Under the pieces are notes generated by a model. It saw only the letters and a program-made list of their open reading frames with translations, made no database searches and was not told the DNA's origin. Made by a program: the position numbers and the translations under genes. A stretch of 64,000 nt of DNA from Ancylobacter rudongensis (lineage in GTDB: Bacteria > Pseudomonadota > Alphaproteobacteria > Rhizobiales > Xanthobacteraceae). The stretch lies in NCBI RefSeq assembly GCF_900100155.1, contig NZ_FMTP01000002.1, positions 62,001-126,000 of the forward strand, in the 5' to 3' direction. Position 1 is the stretch's first letter, and the number at the start of each line of letters is the position of its first letter. This document shows, in pieces, positions 18,652 through 27,767 of this stretch.

Positions 18652-19686
18652 TCACGCGGCGGCAACGGCCTTGATTTCGACTTGCGAGATCGTCTTGAGG
18701 ACCTGGGAAGCGATCTTGTAGGGGTCGCCCTGGGAATTCGGGCGGCGATCCTCAAGGTAGCCCTTGTAGTCGTTGCGGATGAAGGAGTGCGGCACGCGGA
18801 TGGAGGCGCCACGATCCGCCACGCCGTAGGAGAACTTGTTCCACGGCGCCGTCTCGTGCTTGCCGGTCAGGCGCAGATGGTTGTCCGGACCATAGACCGC
18901 GATGTGATCGTCAAGGTTCTTCTCGAAGGCGGCCATCAGCGCCTCGAAATACTCCTTGCCACCCACTTCGCGCAGATACTTGGTGGAGAAGTTGCAGTGC
19001 ATGCCCGAGCCGTTCCAGTCGGTATCGCCGAGCGGCTTGCAGTGGAACTCGATGTCCACGCCATACTTTTCGGTCAGACGGAGCAGCAGGTAGCGGGCCA
19101 TCCACACTTCGTCAGCAGCGCGTTTGGAGCCCTTGCCGAAGATCTGGAATTCCCACTGGCCCTTGGCGACTTCCGCGTTGATGCCTTCATGGTTGATGCC
19201 GGCTTCGAGGCAGAGCTCGAGATGCTCTTCCACGATCTCGCGGGCCACGTCGCCGACATTCTTGTAGCCGACGCCGGTGTAATAGGGGCCCTGCGGCGCG
19301 GGATAGCCATGCTCGGGGAAGCCGAGCGGACGGCCGTCCTTGTAGAAGAAGTATTCCTGCTCGAAGCCGAACCAGGCGCCTTCGTCGTCAAGAATGGTGG
19401 CGCGGGCATTGGTGGCATGCGGGGTGACGCCGTCGGGCATCATCACTTCGCACATCACGAGCACGCCGTTCTTGCGGGCCGGATCGGGATACAGCGCGAC
19501 GGGCTTCAGCACGCAGTCGGAGCTGCGGCCCTCGGCCTGCTCCGTGGACGAACCGTCGAAGCCCCACAGGGGGAGCTCTTCCAGCGAGGGGAAGTGGTCG
19601 AATTCCTTGATCTGGGTCTTGCCGCGCAGGCTCGGGGTCGGCTTGTAACCGTCGAGCCAGATGTACTCGAGTTTGTACTTCGTCAT
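18652..19686 (-). CDS. glnII: Glutamine synthetase type II (eukaryote-like)
   Basis: Makes glutamine from glutamate, ammonia and ATP. The 344-residue length, the opening [14 protein letters not shown] and the [11 protein letters not shown] motif are those of GSII, which is shorter than GSI (GlnA, about 470 residues), is not adenylylated and is found in rhizobia and relatives. The start ATG at 19686 excludes an upstream Arg-rich extension of the frame. It is divergent from gstI, whose product in Rhizobium leguminosarum inhibits glnII expression. A sigma-54-type promoter lies at 19774-19789, so transcription is expected to depend on RpoN and NtrC under nitrogen limitation. Confidence 0.97.
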   Translation of the reverse strand: MTKYKLEYIWLDGYKPTPSLRGKTQIKEFDHFPSLEELPLWGFDGSSTEQAEGRSSDCVLKPVALYPDPARKNGVLVMCEVMMPDGVTPHATNARATILDDEGAWFGFEQEYFFYKDGRPLGFPEHGYPAPQGPYYTGVGYKNVGDVAREIVEEHLELCLEAGINHEGINAEVAKGQWEFQIFGKGSKRAADEVWMARYLLLRLTEKYGVDIEFHCKPLGDTDWNGSGMHCNFSTKYLREVGGKEYFEALMAAFEKNLDDHIAVYGPDNHLRLTGKHETAPWNKFSYGVADRGASIRVPHSFIRNDYKGYLEDRRPNSQGDPYKIASQVLKTISQVEIKAVAAA

Positions 19687-20129
19687 TGCGTGTCTCTCAT
19701 CACTTAAGACCGGGTGCCGAACAGCCCTGGTCGTTGTGCCGGCCGTGCGACCGCCAACGGCTAGCCTCACACAAGCATATGCTGTGCCAAATGGTCGGCG
19801 CCGGGCTCGAAGGCGCCCCGTCGGCGGGAGGCGACGGCGACGGAGACGTCCGGTCCACCGGCGGAGAACAGGTTGATTCGCGTTGATCCTGCGGCGTTTG
19901 CGGCCCCCCAGCACCTGCCGAGCGCCTGCTGCGCTGCAACAGCCGATGCAACCCTCGGGGGGCGAACGCCGTTACCCCCGCAGGACTTGCAGAAGCGTGT
20001 GGCGGTGCACATATTCTATGCTCATTGTGATTGCAAAATGTGCATCTTGCGCAAACGCCATGCAAAAGATGTTATAGGTAAACCAAGGGCTGGCGCAGGA
20101 ACGCGCAGCCCAGAAAGGAGAAACGTGCC
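19687..20129. promoter_or_regulatory. glnII/gstI divergent control region
   Basis: 443 bases without a gene. Besides the sigma-54 promoter at 19774-19789 it holds an AT-richer part at about 20005-20085 with TGCA-N5-TGCA at 20032-20044 and several GCAC/TGCA half-sites reminiscent of NtrC sites. A TTATAG near 20072-20077 could be the -10 of gstI. NtrC binding here is inferred from the known rhizobial arrangement. Confidence 0.55.
19774..19789 (-). promoter_or_regulatory. Sigma-54 (RpoN) promoter of glnII
   Basis: On the minus strand TGGCAC-N5-ATGCT matches the -24/-12 consensus TGGCAC-N5-TTGCW at all but one position, with the invariant GG and GC at correct spacing. It ends 88 bases before the glnII start. 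GSII genes of rhizobia are known NtrC/RpoN targets. Confidence 0.75.
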
Positions 20130-20315
20130 ATGAACGCTCACACCCAGCGCGAGAGCGCGCAGATCGTCCCCTTCCCCGTCGGGGGCCGTGCCGGCCTTGC
20201 CGCGCGTCGTCCGGATCTGCTGTCTTCCGAGGCCCTCAAGGTATCGCCCCGCGTCATGATCGGGAGCTGGTACCATGAAGAGGCCATCAAGGAAGATGGC
20301 GGGCGCACCAACTGA
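20130..20315 (+). CDS. gstI: Glutamine synthetase translation inhibitor, DUF2735 family
   Basis: A 61-residue protein with the conserved N-terminal part QRESAQIVPFPVGGR of DUF2735. In Rhizobium leguminosarum the small gene gstI, divergent from glnII, makes a protein that blocks GSII synthesis under nitrogen excess. The same position, orientation and size here support the name. A clear ribosome site AAGGAG precedes the ATG at 20130. A terminator follows at 20382-20415. The similarity assignment is from memory of the family and not from a search. Confidence 0.82.
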   Translation: MNAHTQRESAQIVPFPVGGRAGLAARRPDLLSSEALKVSPRVMIGSWYHEEAIKEDGGRTN

Positions 20316-20381
20316 GCCGCATCCGTGCCTGTCTTGCGGATGACCTCAGTGCCTCGTGCCCCCCAGCTACCCACCACCGCC

Positions 20382-20420
20382 CAAGAGGGCCGCGACTGAC
20401 CGTCCGGCCCTCTTGTTGTA
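20382..20420 (+). terminator. Intrinsic terminator after gstI
   Basis: Arms CAAGAGGGCC (20382-20391) and GGCCCTCTTG (20406-20415) pair perfectly, with one further pair inside, and are followed by TTGTA. It ends 32 bases before the convergent glutaminase stop. Confidence 0.75.
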
Positions 20421-20451
20421 TCTGGACCACTTCGATCAGCCGACGATCGGA

Positions 20452-21378
20452 CTAGCCGAAGATCGACCAGCCCATGCGCTGGGTCAGCCTTTCCAGGGCA
20501 ATGCGGCCGAGATGCGAATTGCCGCTGGCGTCCAGTCCCGGCGACCACACGGCGATCGAAGCCTTGCCTGGCGCCACTGCCAGAATGCCGCCCCCCACCC
20601 CGCTCTTGCCCGGCAAGCCGACGCGATAGGCGAACTCGCCCGAGCCGTCATAATGGCCGCAGGTCAGCATGATGGCGTTGATGCGCCGCGCCCGTTCCGG
20701 CGACACCACGCTGAAGCCGGTGGCCGGGTTGCGCCCATTATGGGCGAGGAAGCGACCCGCCATGGCGAGCTGGCGGCAGCTCATGGCGATGGCGCAATGG
20801 TGGAAATACACGCCGAGCGTGAAGTCGACCGGGTTTTCCAGCACGTTGAACGACTTCATGTAGTTCGCCAGCGCCCGGTTGCGAAAACCGGTGCGCTGCT
20901 CGGACGCCGCCACCGCCTCGTCAATGCCGATCGCCGGGTCCTCGGCGAGGAACTGCAGGAAGCGCAGGATCTCGCCCAGCGTGTCGCGCGGCTGGTGGCC
21001 GGAGAGAATGACGTCGGTGACGGCAATGGCGCCGGCATTGATGAAGGGGTTGCGCGGAATCCCGTGCTCGTTCTCCAGCTGAACGATGGAATTGAACGGG
21101 CTGCCGGAAGGCTCGCGCCCTACCCGGCGCCACAGCCGATCGCCGATCTTGCCCAGCGCCAGCGTCAGGGTGAAGACCTTGGAAATGCTCTGGATCGAGA
21201 ACGCCGCCTCGGCATCGCCACCCACCACCACACGGCCCTCGCGGTCAACCACCGCGATGCCGAAGGCATTGGCGTCGGCCCGCGCCAGTTCGGGAATGTA
21301 GCTGGCCACCTCGCCCCGGTCGGGACGGGCGCGCATCTCTTCGGCAATCTCGCGGACGACGGTCTCAAGCTCGGGCAC
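20452..21378 (-). CDS. glsA: Glutaminase A
   Basis: Hydrolyses glutamine to glutamate and ammonia in the cytosol. The 308-residue product is a serine-dependent beta-lactamase-fold glutaminase with SISK (Ser64, Lys67) as the SxxK pair, NPFINAGAI, and KSGVGGGI near residue 255. The start is GTG at 21378. It is convergent with gstI, placing a glutamine-consuming enzyme beside the glutamine-synthesising glnII/gstI pair; co-regulation is possible but no shared site is visible. Confidence 0.94.
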   Translation of the reverse strand: MPELETVVREIAEEMRARPDRGEVASYIPELARADANAFGIAVVDREGRVVVGGDAEAAFSIQSISKVFTLTLALGKIGDRLWRRVGREPSGSPFNSIVQLENEHGIPRNPFINAGAIAVTDVILSGHQPRDTLGEILRFLQFLAEDPAIGIDEAVAASEQRTGFRNRALANYMKSFNVLENPVDFTLGVYFHHCAIAMSCRQLAMAGRFLAHNGRNPATGFSVVSPERARRINAIMLTCGHYDGSGEFAYRVGLPGKSGVGGGILAVAPGKASIAVWSPGLDASGNSHLGRIALERLTQRMGWSIFG

Positions 21379-21607
21379 GGCGATCGGTCACCTTCTTGGC
21401 TGGGGCTCCATCGCCTGTAACGCAGCGATGCGGTGGAAGGCCAGCACCGTGCAAGGCGGGTGCCGCTCGCGGGCCGGCCCGCCGGCGCCACCCATGGCTT
21501 GCACAGATGGCGCGGCATTCGCGAAAGAACCGCCCTTCCGTCGGGCCTAGGGTGAGCCATCAGCCAGTCGCCGATCGCGCGCCGGCGCCAAGACGGGAGT
21601 AAAGCCG

Positions 21608-22426
21608 ATGCCCTGCCGCCCCCGCGCCGCGCTGGCGCTCGCCAGTGCCCTCTGTCTCGCCCTGCCGCTCGCCTTACCGCTCGCCTTGCCCGCCATGGCG
21701 CAGACGGCGCCGGCCGCCGCGCCCCTGCGCAACATCGTGCTGGTGCACGGCGCCTGGGTCGATGGCTCCGGCTGGAAAGCGGTCTACGACCATCTGGTGG
21801 CGGACGGTTTCCATGTCACGATGGTGCAGGAGCCGGAAACCTCCTTCGCCGACGATGTCGCCGCCACCAAGCGGGTGCTCGATCTGCAGGATGGCCCGAC
21901 GCTGCTGGTCGGCCATTCCTATGGCGGCTCGATCATCACCGAAGCCGGCATGCATGCGAAGGTGGCGGGCCTCGTCTATGTCGCCGCCCACGCTCCCGAT
22001 GTCGGCGAGGACGAGGCCGCGCTGGGCGCGACCATGCCGAGCGTGCTGGCGAAGACCCCTGGCGCCGTCGAGAAGACTGCGGATGGCTACACCTATCTGA
22101 ACCCCGCGCTGTTCCCCAGGCTGTTCGCCCCGGACCTGCCGGTGGCGCGGGCGACCTTCGAGGCTCGCGCCCAGGTGCTCGCCGCCGCCAGCGTGTTCAG
22201 CACCCCGCTCACCGCCGCCGCCTGGCAGTCGAAGCCGAGCTGGGGCATCGTCGCGGGCGATGACCAGATCATCAATCCGGAGTTGGAGCGGTTCTACTAC
22301 GAGCGGGCGGGGGCGCCGATCACCACCATTCCCGGCGCCAGCCATTCGGTCTACGAATCCCATCCGCGCGAGGTCGCCGCCGTCATCGAAAGGGCCGCGC
22401 GCACGCTGGGCGGCGGGCTGAACTGA
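21608..22426 (+). CDS. Exported alpha/beta hydrolase
   Basis: A 272-residue alpha/beta-hydrolase with a strongly hydrophobic signal peptide (about 1-31, ending PAMAQ-T). The nucleophile is Ser104 in VGHSYGGS; an acid in AGDDQIINPE and the His in GASHSVYESHP complete a triad. It resembles the salicylate esterase/MeSH-like alpha/beta hydrolase_6 group often exported by Rhizobiales. A GGGAGT lies 8 bases upstream of the ATG. The natural substrate is unknown; a small ester or lactone is likely. Confidence 0.86.
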   Translation: MPCRPRAALALASALCLALPLALPLALPAMAQTAPAAAPLRNIVLVHGAWVDGSGWKAVYDHLVADGFHVTMVQEPETSFADDVAATKRVLDLQDGPTLLVGHSYGGSIITEAGMHAKVAGLVYVAAHAPDVGEDEAALGATMPSVLAKTPGAVEKTADGYTYLNPALFPRLFAPDLPVARATFEARAQVLAAASVFSTPLTAAAWQSKPSWGIVAGDDQIINPELERFYYERAGAPITTIPGASHSVYESHPREVAAVIERAARTLGGGLN

Positions 22427-22451
22427 GCCGGCGGCGGGCGGCAGGCCGCGA

Positions 22452-23816
22452 TCAGCCCACCTTCCGGCGCCCGATCGCCGGCTTCAGCAGCACCAGCGCC
22501 CCGCCGAGGGTGATCCAGAAGGCGACGATGTAGGGCCACAGATTGTCCGGGAAGGCTGGCACCGGATAAATCGAGTTATAGAGCGGCCACAGCATCGCCA
22601 GCGTGCCGAGAGCGCCCAGCACCAGCCACAGCCGGCTGCCAGCCCGCACCGCGTGCACTGCGGCGGCGGCGGTCACGCCGAGATAGGCGACGATCAGCGC
22701 CAGCACGCCGATGGTGCCGACATTGTCGTAATAGCTCGCCGGCCCGATGAAGGGTGCCCAGGCCAGCAGCCCCACCAGCATCGACAGGCTCACCACGCCC
22801 ACCGCGACGACGGGCGTGCCATAGCGCGGATGCACCCGCGCCAGCCTGTCGGACAACCCGCCACGGCCAAGCACGAACAGCATGCGCGCGCCGGCCGAGA
22901 GCGTGCCCAGCACGCAGGAGACGGCGGAAACGGATGCCGCGAGGTCGAGCGCGGTGGCGATGTGGATGTTGCCGTATTTCAGCGCCAGCGTGTTGAGGGG
23001 CGCATCGCTGGCCGCCAGCGCCTTCATGTTGTCGAGCCCGAAGCCGATCACCTGGATATAGGAAGCGAAGACGAAGAACAGGCCGGCCACCACCACCGAG
23101 CCGACCAGCGCGATGGGAATGGTGCGGCCGGGCTGCCCGGCTTCCTCGGCCAGCGTGGCCGCCGCCTCAAAGCCGGCGAAGGACAGCACCGCGAACACCA
23201 CCGCATAGCCGATGCCCCACCAGCCGATGGTCGGATCGGGGTGGAACGGCGCCAGGCTCAGCCCGCCCTGGGCCTCGACCGCGATCAGGATGCGGATGCC
23301 GAGATAGATGATGACGGCGATGGAGGAGAGCTCCAGCACGAGCATGACCCGCGTGGCCAGGCGCACGTCCCGCCAGGCGAGCAGCGTGCCGCCGACAAGG
23401 GCGGCAACCGCGACAGGCAGCCACCAGGCGCCGAGATGCACGCCATGGTCATCGAGTGCCGCGCTGAGAAAATCCCCGACCAGCGCCGCGCTGCCCGAAC
23501 CGCCGGCGATGTAGAGCAGCACCATGCACCAGCCGGCGATGAAGCCGGCACGCGGGCCGAAAGTCTGGCCGATATAGGCATAGCCTGAGCCGGCACTGGT
23601 GACGCGGCTGGCGAAGAAGACGAAGGACAGGCCGACAAGGCCCACCACAAAGGTGCCTACGGCGAAGCCAAGCGGGGCCGCGACGCCGGCCGCGCCGACG
23701 GCAAGGGTGACATTGAGCGCCATGCCCATGGTCGGGGCGATGACCGACAGAGAAAGCCCGACGGCCTCCACCGGCCCCAGAGTGCCCTTGAGAACTTCGC
23801 CGCCCGTCTTTGCCAT
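22452..23816 (-). CDS. APC-superfamily amino acid permease
   Basis: A 454-residue inner-membrane carrier with about twelve helices. The opening helix GLSLSVIAPTMGMALNVTL and the SFAGFEAAATLAEEAGQPGRTIPIAL segment (helix 6 and the following loop) are characteristic of amino acid/polyamine/organocation permeases, closest in feel to the YfnA/AdeC-like and ethanolamine-permease-like groups. The cargo cannot be read. It is a single gene convergent with the hydrolase. Confidence 0.88.
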   Translation of the reverse strand: MAKTGGEVLKGTLGPVEAVGLSLSVIAPTMGMALNVTLAVGAAGVAAPLGFAVGTFVVGLVGLSFVFFASRVTSAGSGYAYIGQTFGPRAGFIAGWCMVLLYIAGGSGSAALVGDFLSAALDDHGVHLGAWWLPVAVAALVGGTLLAWRDVRLATRVMLVLELSSIAVIIYLGIRILIAVEAQGGLSLAPFHPDPTIGWWGIGYAVVFAVLSFAGFEAAATLAEEAGQPGRTIPIALVGSVVVAGLFFVFASYIQVIGFGLDNMKALAASDAPLNTLALKYGNIHIATALDLAASVSAVSCVLGTLSAGARMLFVLGRGGLSDRLARVHPRYGTPVVAVGVVSLSMLVGLLAWAPFIGPASYYDNVGTIGVLALIVAYLGVTAAAAVHAVRAGSRLWLVLGALGTLAMLWPLYNSIYPVPAFPDNLWPYIVAFWITLGGALVLLKPAIGRRKVG

Positions 23817-23905
23817 GCCGTCCCCCTTGCGCGGGTACAGTCATCCGGCAAGGGGAAGGGCGAGACAATGGCGAAATTTGCTTCTAATGGCGGCGTGGTT
23901 ACCGC

Positions 23906-24091
23906 CTACTTCGCGGGCTCATAACCCGCGTCGCGGCCTTCCGGCTTCTGGTCGCGCTCGCCGGCCTTGTCGTCCTGCTGCGGGTTGGCGCTGCGGGCGT
24001 GGCCGGCCTCCTCAGGCGCGCGGTCCTTCTTCTCGACGCGGCGATCCCCCGGCTTGGCGGGGTTCTTGTCGTGCTGGTCGGCGATGATCAT
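23906..24091 (-). CDS. Small hydrophilic protein of unknown function
   Basis: A 61-residue, highly charged protein (Asp, Glu, Lys, Arg, Gln-rich, one Tyr) with no membrane segment and probably no fixed fold. A very good ribosome site, AAGGAGA, lies 7 bases before the ATG at 24091, which is the main support. It follows a run of small stress genes on the same strand. Similar disordered proteins are common in Hyphomicrobiales stress loci. I recognise no family. Confidence 0.6.
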   Translation of the reverse strand: MIIADQHDKNPAKPGDRRVEKKDRAPEEAGHARSANPQQDDKAGERDQKPEGRDAGYEPAK

Positions 24092-24115
24092 GGAAGTCTC
24101 CTTTGTGCGTGCGGT

Positions 24116-24244
24116 TCAGTCGCGGGGACGAATGTCGCCTTTGGGCGGAGGAACATCGTGCGGGTGCTCCGCACGGGCCCCGTCCTCCGCACGCGGACGG
24201 CGCAGGCCCAGTTCCACCAGAAGCTGGACGACCCAGTTGCCCAT
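24116..24244 (-). CDS. Possible 42-residue protein, unknown function
   Basis: ATG at 24244, stop at 24116; the product begins MGNWVVQLLVELGLRRP and ends with a Pro-rich acidic tail. It starts 8 bases after the DUF2934 stop and ends 24 bases before the next small gene, filling the gap exactly. The ribosome site is weak, so this is a tentative call based on position. Confidence 0.35.
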   Translation of the reverse strand: MGNWVVQLLVELGLRRPRAEDGARAEHPHDVPPPKGDIRPRD

Positions 24245-24252
24245 GGTGCCGC

Positions 24253-24702
24253 TCACGAACGCTTGCGGCTGCCGGCCGCGCCGCTCATGGCGCCGATCCG
24301 GTCGTCCGCCGGCGAGGTGCGGCCGCGCCGGCTCTTCGGTATTTCCAGCGTCCGGTGGATGGTCTCGATCTCGGTGACCGGCTCGTTGTCCTGCCCCGCA
24401 TCGGTTCGCACCTGCGGCTCGATCAACCGGTCCTGCGGAGGGCGCTCAGCGGCCTCGATGCCTCCGTCCTCCGAGGGCGCGCGAAAGCCGGGGCCGGCAG
24501 CGGGGCTTCCCGCCGCCTCGGGCGGCACCTCGGCCGCATCGACCGGGCGGAAGGCACCGGAACCGTGGCCGGAGGCGTTGCCTTCCGCAATCAGCATCTC
24601 GCTGGCGCGGCGCCAGTGGTCCTCGGATTGCCCCTCCGGGCGACCCTCGGCCTCCCACAATTCGTGGGCGCGCTGGCGGATGGCTTCCTCATTCATGCTC
24701 AT
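24253..24702 (-). CDS. DUF2934-containing protein
   Basis: A 149-residue soluble protein. Residues about 5-40 (EEAIRQRAHELWEAEGRPEG, then SEDHWRRASEML) match DUF2934, a short helical motif frequent in rhizobial stress and plasmid genes. The remaining ~105 residues are Pro/Ala/Glu-rich with a basic end (SRRGRTS, SRKRS) and probably disordered. The start ATG at 24702 overlaps the preceding stop by ATGA, so translation is coupled to the EEP gene; an in-frame ATG at 24696 is the alternative. The function is unknown. Confidence 0.72.
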   Translation of the reverse strand: MSMNEEAIRQRAHELWEAEGRPEGQSEDHWRRASEMLIAEGNASGHGSGAFRPVDAAEVPPEAAGSPAAGPGFRAPSEDGGIEAAERPPQDRLIEPQVRTDAGQDNEPVTEIETIHRTLEIPKSRRGRTSPADDRIGAMSGAAGSRKRS

Positions 24703-25484
24703 GGACGTTCTCCCTGTTCCACCAGATCAACGCCCGGCTGCGACGCCTGTTCCGGCAGGCCGAGCGCGGGCGGCGGCGAAAGGGACGGCTGCAGCTGGAT
24801 GTCGGCGATAACAGGCAGGTGATCGGAGGCATGCCGCGCGGCGGCGTCGGTAAAGCTGCGCGCCATCATCCCGCGCCGGCTGCAATAGAGCCGGTCGAGC
24901 CGCAGCAGTGGCCAGCAGGCGGGAAAACTGCGCACATCCGTGCTTTCGGGCAGGGCCCGCGCCAGTGCCCGCCGCACCGGGCGGAAGGAGAACCAGTCGT
25001 TGAAATCGCCCATCATCACGGTCGGCGCGCCGCTGCCGGCGCGGGCCATCCGGGCGAGCATGGCGGTCTGCCGTCGCCGCTCCAGCAAAGCGAGGCCGAG
25101 ATGGACCGCCACCACCCGCAGCGGACCCTGCGGGGTGTCAATATGGGTATCGATCGCCATGCGCGGCTCGCGGCGGCGCACGGAGAGGTCATGCAGCACG
25201 GTATCGCGCGTCGGCCAGCGCGAATACAGCACATGGCCGTAATGGCCGTCGGGCACGGCGATGGTCCGCGCCTCGGCGAGATGGCCAATGCCCAGCCCTT
25301 TGAGCGGCGCCAGGCACGCCACCCCGCGTCCGCGCGTATCCACCTCCTGCAAGGCGAGAATGTCCGGCTGGTGGCGGGCGATGAGGGCGGCGATACGGTC
25401 GAGGTCAAAGCGCCTGTCGGGCCCGACGCCGCCATGGATGTTCCAAGTCATCAGCCGCAGGAACGGCGGCGGCGCAACGTTCAC
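24699..25484 (-). CDS. Endonuclease/exonuclease/phosphatase (EEP) family protein, YbhP-like
   Basis: A 261-residue metal-dependent phosphoesterase. The family positions are visible: WNIHGG (Asn), LQEVD (Glu metal ligand), MMGDFNDW (Asp/Asn) and the terminal SDHLPV (Asp-His). I choose the GTG start at 25484: it overlaps the PLD stop by GTGA and has GGAGG 5 bases upstream. In Escherichia coli the EEP protein YbhP is encoded beside cardiolipin synthase ClsB, and the same pairing occurs here. It may act on lipid headgroups or nucleic acids; the substrate is unknown. Confidence 0.85.
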   Translation of the reverse strand: MNVAPPPFLRLMTWNIHGGVGPDRRFDLDRIAALIARHQPDILALQEVDTRGRGVACLAPLKGLGIGHLAEARTIAVPDGHYGHVLYSRWPTRDTVLHDLSVRRREPRMAIDTHIDTPQGPLRVVAVHLGLALLERRRQTAMLARMARAGSGAPTVMMGDFNDWFSFRPVRRALARALPESTDVRSFPACWPLLRLDRLYCSRRGMMARSFTDAAARHASDHLPVIADIQLQPSLSPPPALGLPEQASQPGVDLVEQGERP

Positions 25485-27646
25485 GCCGACCTCCGCAAGC
25501 GGGCGACGAGGAATTGCAGGCCGAGCGAGCAGGCGATCCACAGCCCGACAAAGCCGATGAGCAGCAGCACCCGGCCCAGCGTCGGATTGGAAATCACCTC
25601 GACGATCTGGTGGCCGAGCGCGCTCAGCACCACCAGCCCCGGCAGCAGCCCGAGGGCGGTGCCGAGCACGAAATCCACCAGCCGCAGCCCGGCCGCGCCG
25701 GCCACCAGATTGATGAAGGTGAATGGCGCCGCCGGCACCATCCGCATGGTAGCCACCGTTAGAATGCCCTGATTGGCGAGCCCGCGGCGAATGCGGTTGA
25801 TACGCGGGCCGATGAAGCGGCGCACCACCCCGGCGCCGAGATGGCGGCCGATGAAGAACGTCACCACCGCACTTGCCAGCGCTCCCAGCCCCGCCAGCAG
25901 CGCCCCGGCCCAGCCGCCATAGACCGCCACCGTGGCGATGATCAGCACCGAAACCGGAAACACCACCAGCCCGCCCAGTACATAGATGCCGACCACCGCT
26001 GCAGCGCCCCAGGGGCGCTCGGCCATGTTGTCCAGGGCGGCGATGATCCGGTCCGGCTCGGAGAAAGGCGAATTGGCCCAGGCGATCACCAGCGCCGCCA
26101 GCACGGCGAGGCCCACCAGCGCGGCGGCGATCGGCCATTTGCGCCGCTTGCCGTTCCCCGACGAGGCGCGCTCGTCATAGAGCGGCTCCTGTGGATCGGC
26201 AAGGGCGCCGATCTGCGGCAGCGAGAGATCGGTGGCGACGGGGGGCAGGTTGACAAGGCGCCGGCCCTCCCGGCTTTCGCCTGCGGCGGCGATGAGGCCG
26301 CGCTCGGCAACGAGGGCCGCGACCTCCTCGGGGGCGTGGCCGACATGCTCGCCGAGCAGCCGGTACCGAATGGCCGCGATCCCTGCCCGCTCCTGCTCGC
26401 TGCGGGCCTCGATGACGAGGTCGCACTCGCTGTCGAAGCCCATGGAGCGGTTGCAGATATTGGCCGAGCCGACGCGCATCATCCGGTCATCGACGATGAG
26501 GATCTTGGCGTGGATGAAGACCTCGACCGTGGCATCCGCGACGGTGACTTGCGGGAAAACGAGCCGCGCGCGGTCCGCGAGCCCTTCCTGCTCCAGCCGC
26601 GCCCTCAGCCGCTCGCGCGGCACGCCCATCACCTGCTGCTCGATCCAGGAGCGGTAGATGTTCGGCGTCACCATCAGCGCTTCAAGCGCGGGCCGCTCCT
26701 TCATCCGCGCCACCAGCCGCTCGGTGAAACGCTCACAGGTGATGAACTGGTTCTCGACATAGATCGTGCGCTCCGCGCTCTCGATCATGTCGAACAGCAG
26801 GGTCTCGACCTCGCGCGCGCCGGGCGCGCCATCATAGACCGGCAGGGTGCGGGCAATGCCGATCTCGACATCGGTGAAATCGGTCGGCAGCGCCTCGGGC
26901 CAGCGGTTGCCCCGCACCCGCGCCGGCGCCAGACGCTCGGACGCGGCGCGCTTCCAGCGGTCGCGGAACAGCGCGCCGAGCGCGTCGGCGGCCTCGCTAT
27001 CGACCGCCATCTGCACGTCGTGGAACGGCTCATAGAGGGCACCCTGCGGGTCGCGGCGCAGCGGGTCGCCGGGCGTGTGATGAGGGGTGTCCCAGCGATG
27101 GCCGGTAAGGTCGAGCCCGCCGGAAAAGGCCAGCGAATCGTCGATCACTACAATCTTCTGGTGGTGCGAGGCGCCGATCGGCAGCGCGTCATCGAGGCAT
27201 AGCTCGATCTGCTTCGGCGTTGCCCAGAGGAAGGAGAAGATCGGCGTCAGTTCGCGCTCCAGAGCGAACATCACCGAATAGTCCCAGAGCAGCAGCCGGA
27301 TGCGCAGGCGCGGATTGCGGGCCACCAGCGCCGAGAGAAACGCCGCCAGCGTCTCGGGCAGCCCGTCCTCGGCGGCGCCGCTCTCGCCCACCAGCTTCAT
27401 CCGGCTGTCGAGGTCCCAGCCGGCGATGTGGATGGTCTCGCGGGCCTCCAGCATCGCCACCCGCAGCGCGCCAAAATAGGCCGCGCCGTCCACCAGCACC
27501 CGCGCCCGCGCGGCGCCGGCCACCCGCCACACATTGCGTCCGGGATTCAGCACCGGGCCATCCTCCTGCCGCTCGGGCGGGTTGGGACCTTCCGGGGCAG
27601 GCCGGACGGCCATGGCACTTTCGATCAGATCTTGGCTAACGGACAT
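25481..27646 (-). CDS. Phospholipase D-like protein fused to a C-terminal VTT (DedA-like) membrane domain
   Basis: A 721-residue fusion. The N-terminal two thirds form a PLD pair with HKD motifs HHQK (Lys164) in IGASHHQKIVVIDD and HAK in VFIHAKILIVDD, as in cardiolipin synthase-like phosphatidyltransferases. After a hydrophobic helix near 505-525 the C-terminal ~190 residues are a VTT/SNARE-associated domain with several helices (VFPVSVLIIATVAVYGGW, GRHLG). DedA/VTT proteins act in lipid scrambling and membrane homeostasis, so the fusion may couple lipid synthesis with transbilayer movement. It heads an operon with the EEP gene and is preceded by an EcfG-type promoter at 27687-27712. Confidence 0.88.
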   Translation of the reverse strand: MSVSQDLIESAMAVRPAPEGPNPPERQEDGPVLNPGRNVWRVAGAARARVLVDGAAYFGALRVAMLEARETIHIAGWDLDSRMKLVGESGAAEDGLPETLAAFLSALVARNPRLRIRLLLWDYSVMFALERELTPIFSFLWATPKQIELCLDDALPIGASHHQKIVVIDDSLAFSGGLDLTGHRWDTPHHTPGDPLRRDPQGALYEPFHDVQMAVDSEAADALGALFRDRWKRAASERLAPARVRGNRWPEALPTDFTDVEIGIARTLPVYDGAPGAREVETLLFDMIESAERTIYVENQFITCERFTERLVARMKERPALEALMVTPNIYRSWIEQQVMGVPRERLRARLEQEGLADRARLVFPQVTVADATVEVFIHAKILIVDDRMMRVGSANICNRSMGFDSECDLVIEARSEQERAGIAAIRYRLLGEHVGHAPEEVAALVAERGLIAAAGESREGRRLVNLPPVATDLSLPQIGALADPQEPLYDERASSGNGKRRKWPIAAALVGLAVLAALVIAWANSPFSEPDRIIAALDNMAERPWGAAAVVGIYVLGGLVVFPVSVLIIATVAVYGGWAGALLAGLGALASAVVTFFIGRHLGAGVVRRFIGPRINRIRRGLANQGILTVATMRMVPAAPFTFINLVAGAAGLRLVDFVLGTALGLLPGLVVLSALGHQIVEVISNPTLGRVLLLIGFVGLWIACSLGLQFLVARLRRSA

Positions 27647-27686
27647 CGCTTCGCATGGCTGGAGGAGGAGACAACAAGCCTGCGCT

Positions 27687-27712
27687 AACGGCGCACCCGC
27701 CGAAGCGGTTCC
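27687..27712 (-). promoter_or_regulatory. EcfG-type general-stress promoter of the PLD operon
   Basis: On the minus strand GGAAC (27708-27712), 17 bases, CGTT (27687-27690): an exact match to the alphaproteobacterial EcfG/RpoE2 consensus GGAAC-N16/17-CGTT. The start codon lies 40 bases downstream. Confidence 0.8.
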
Positions 27713-27767
27713 CGGGAGGGAGGTATGCGAAGGGCGGATAGCGGGTTCGCCAGCGCTGCCGTCGGGG

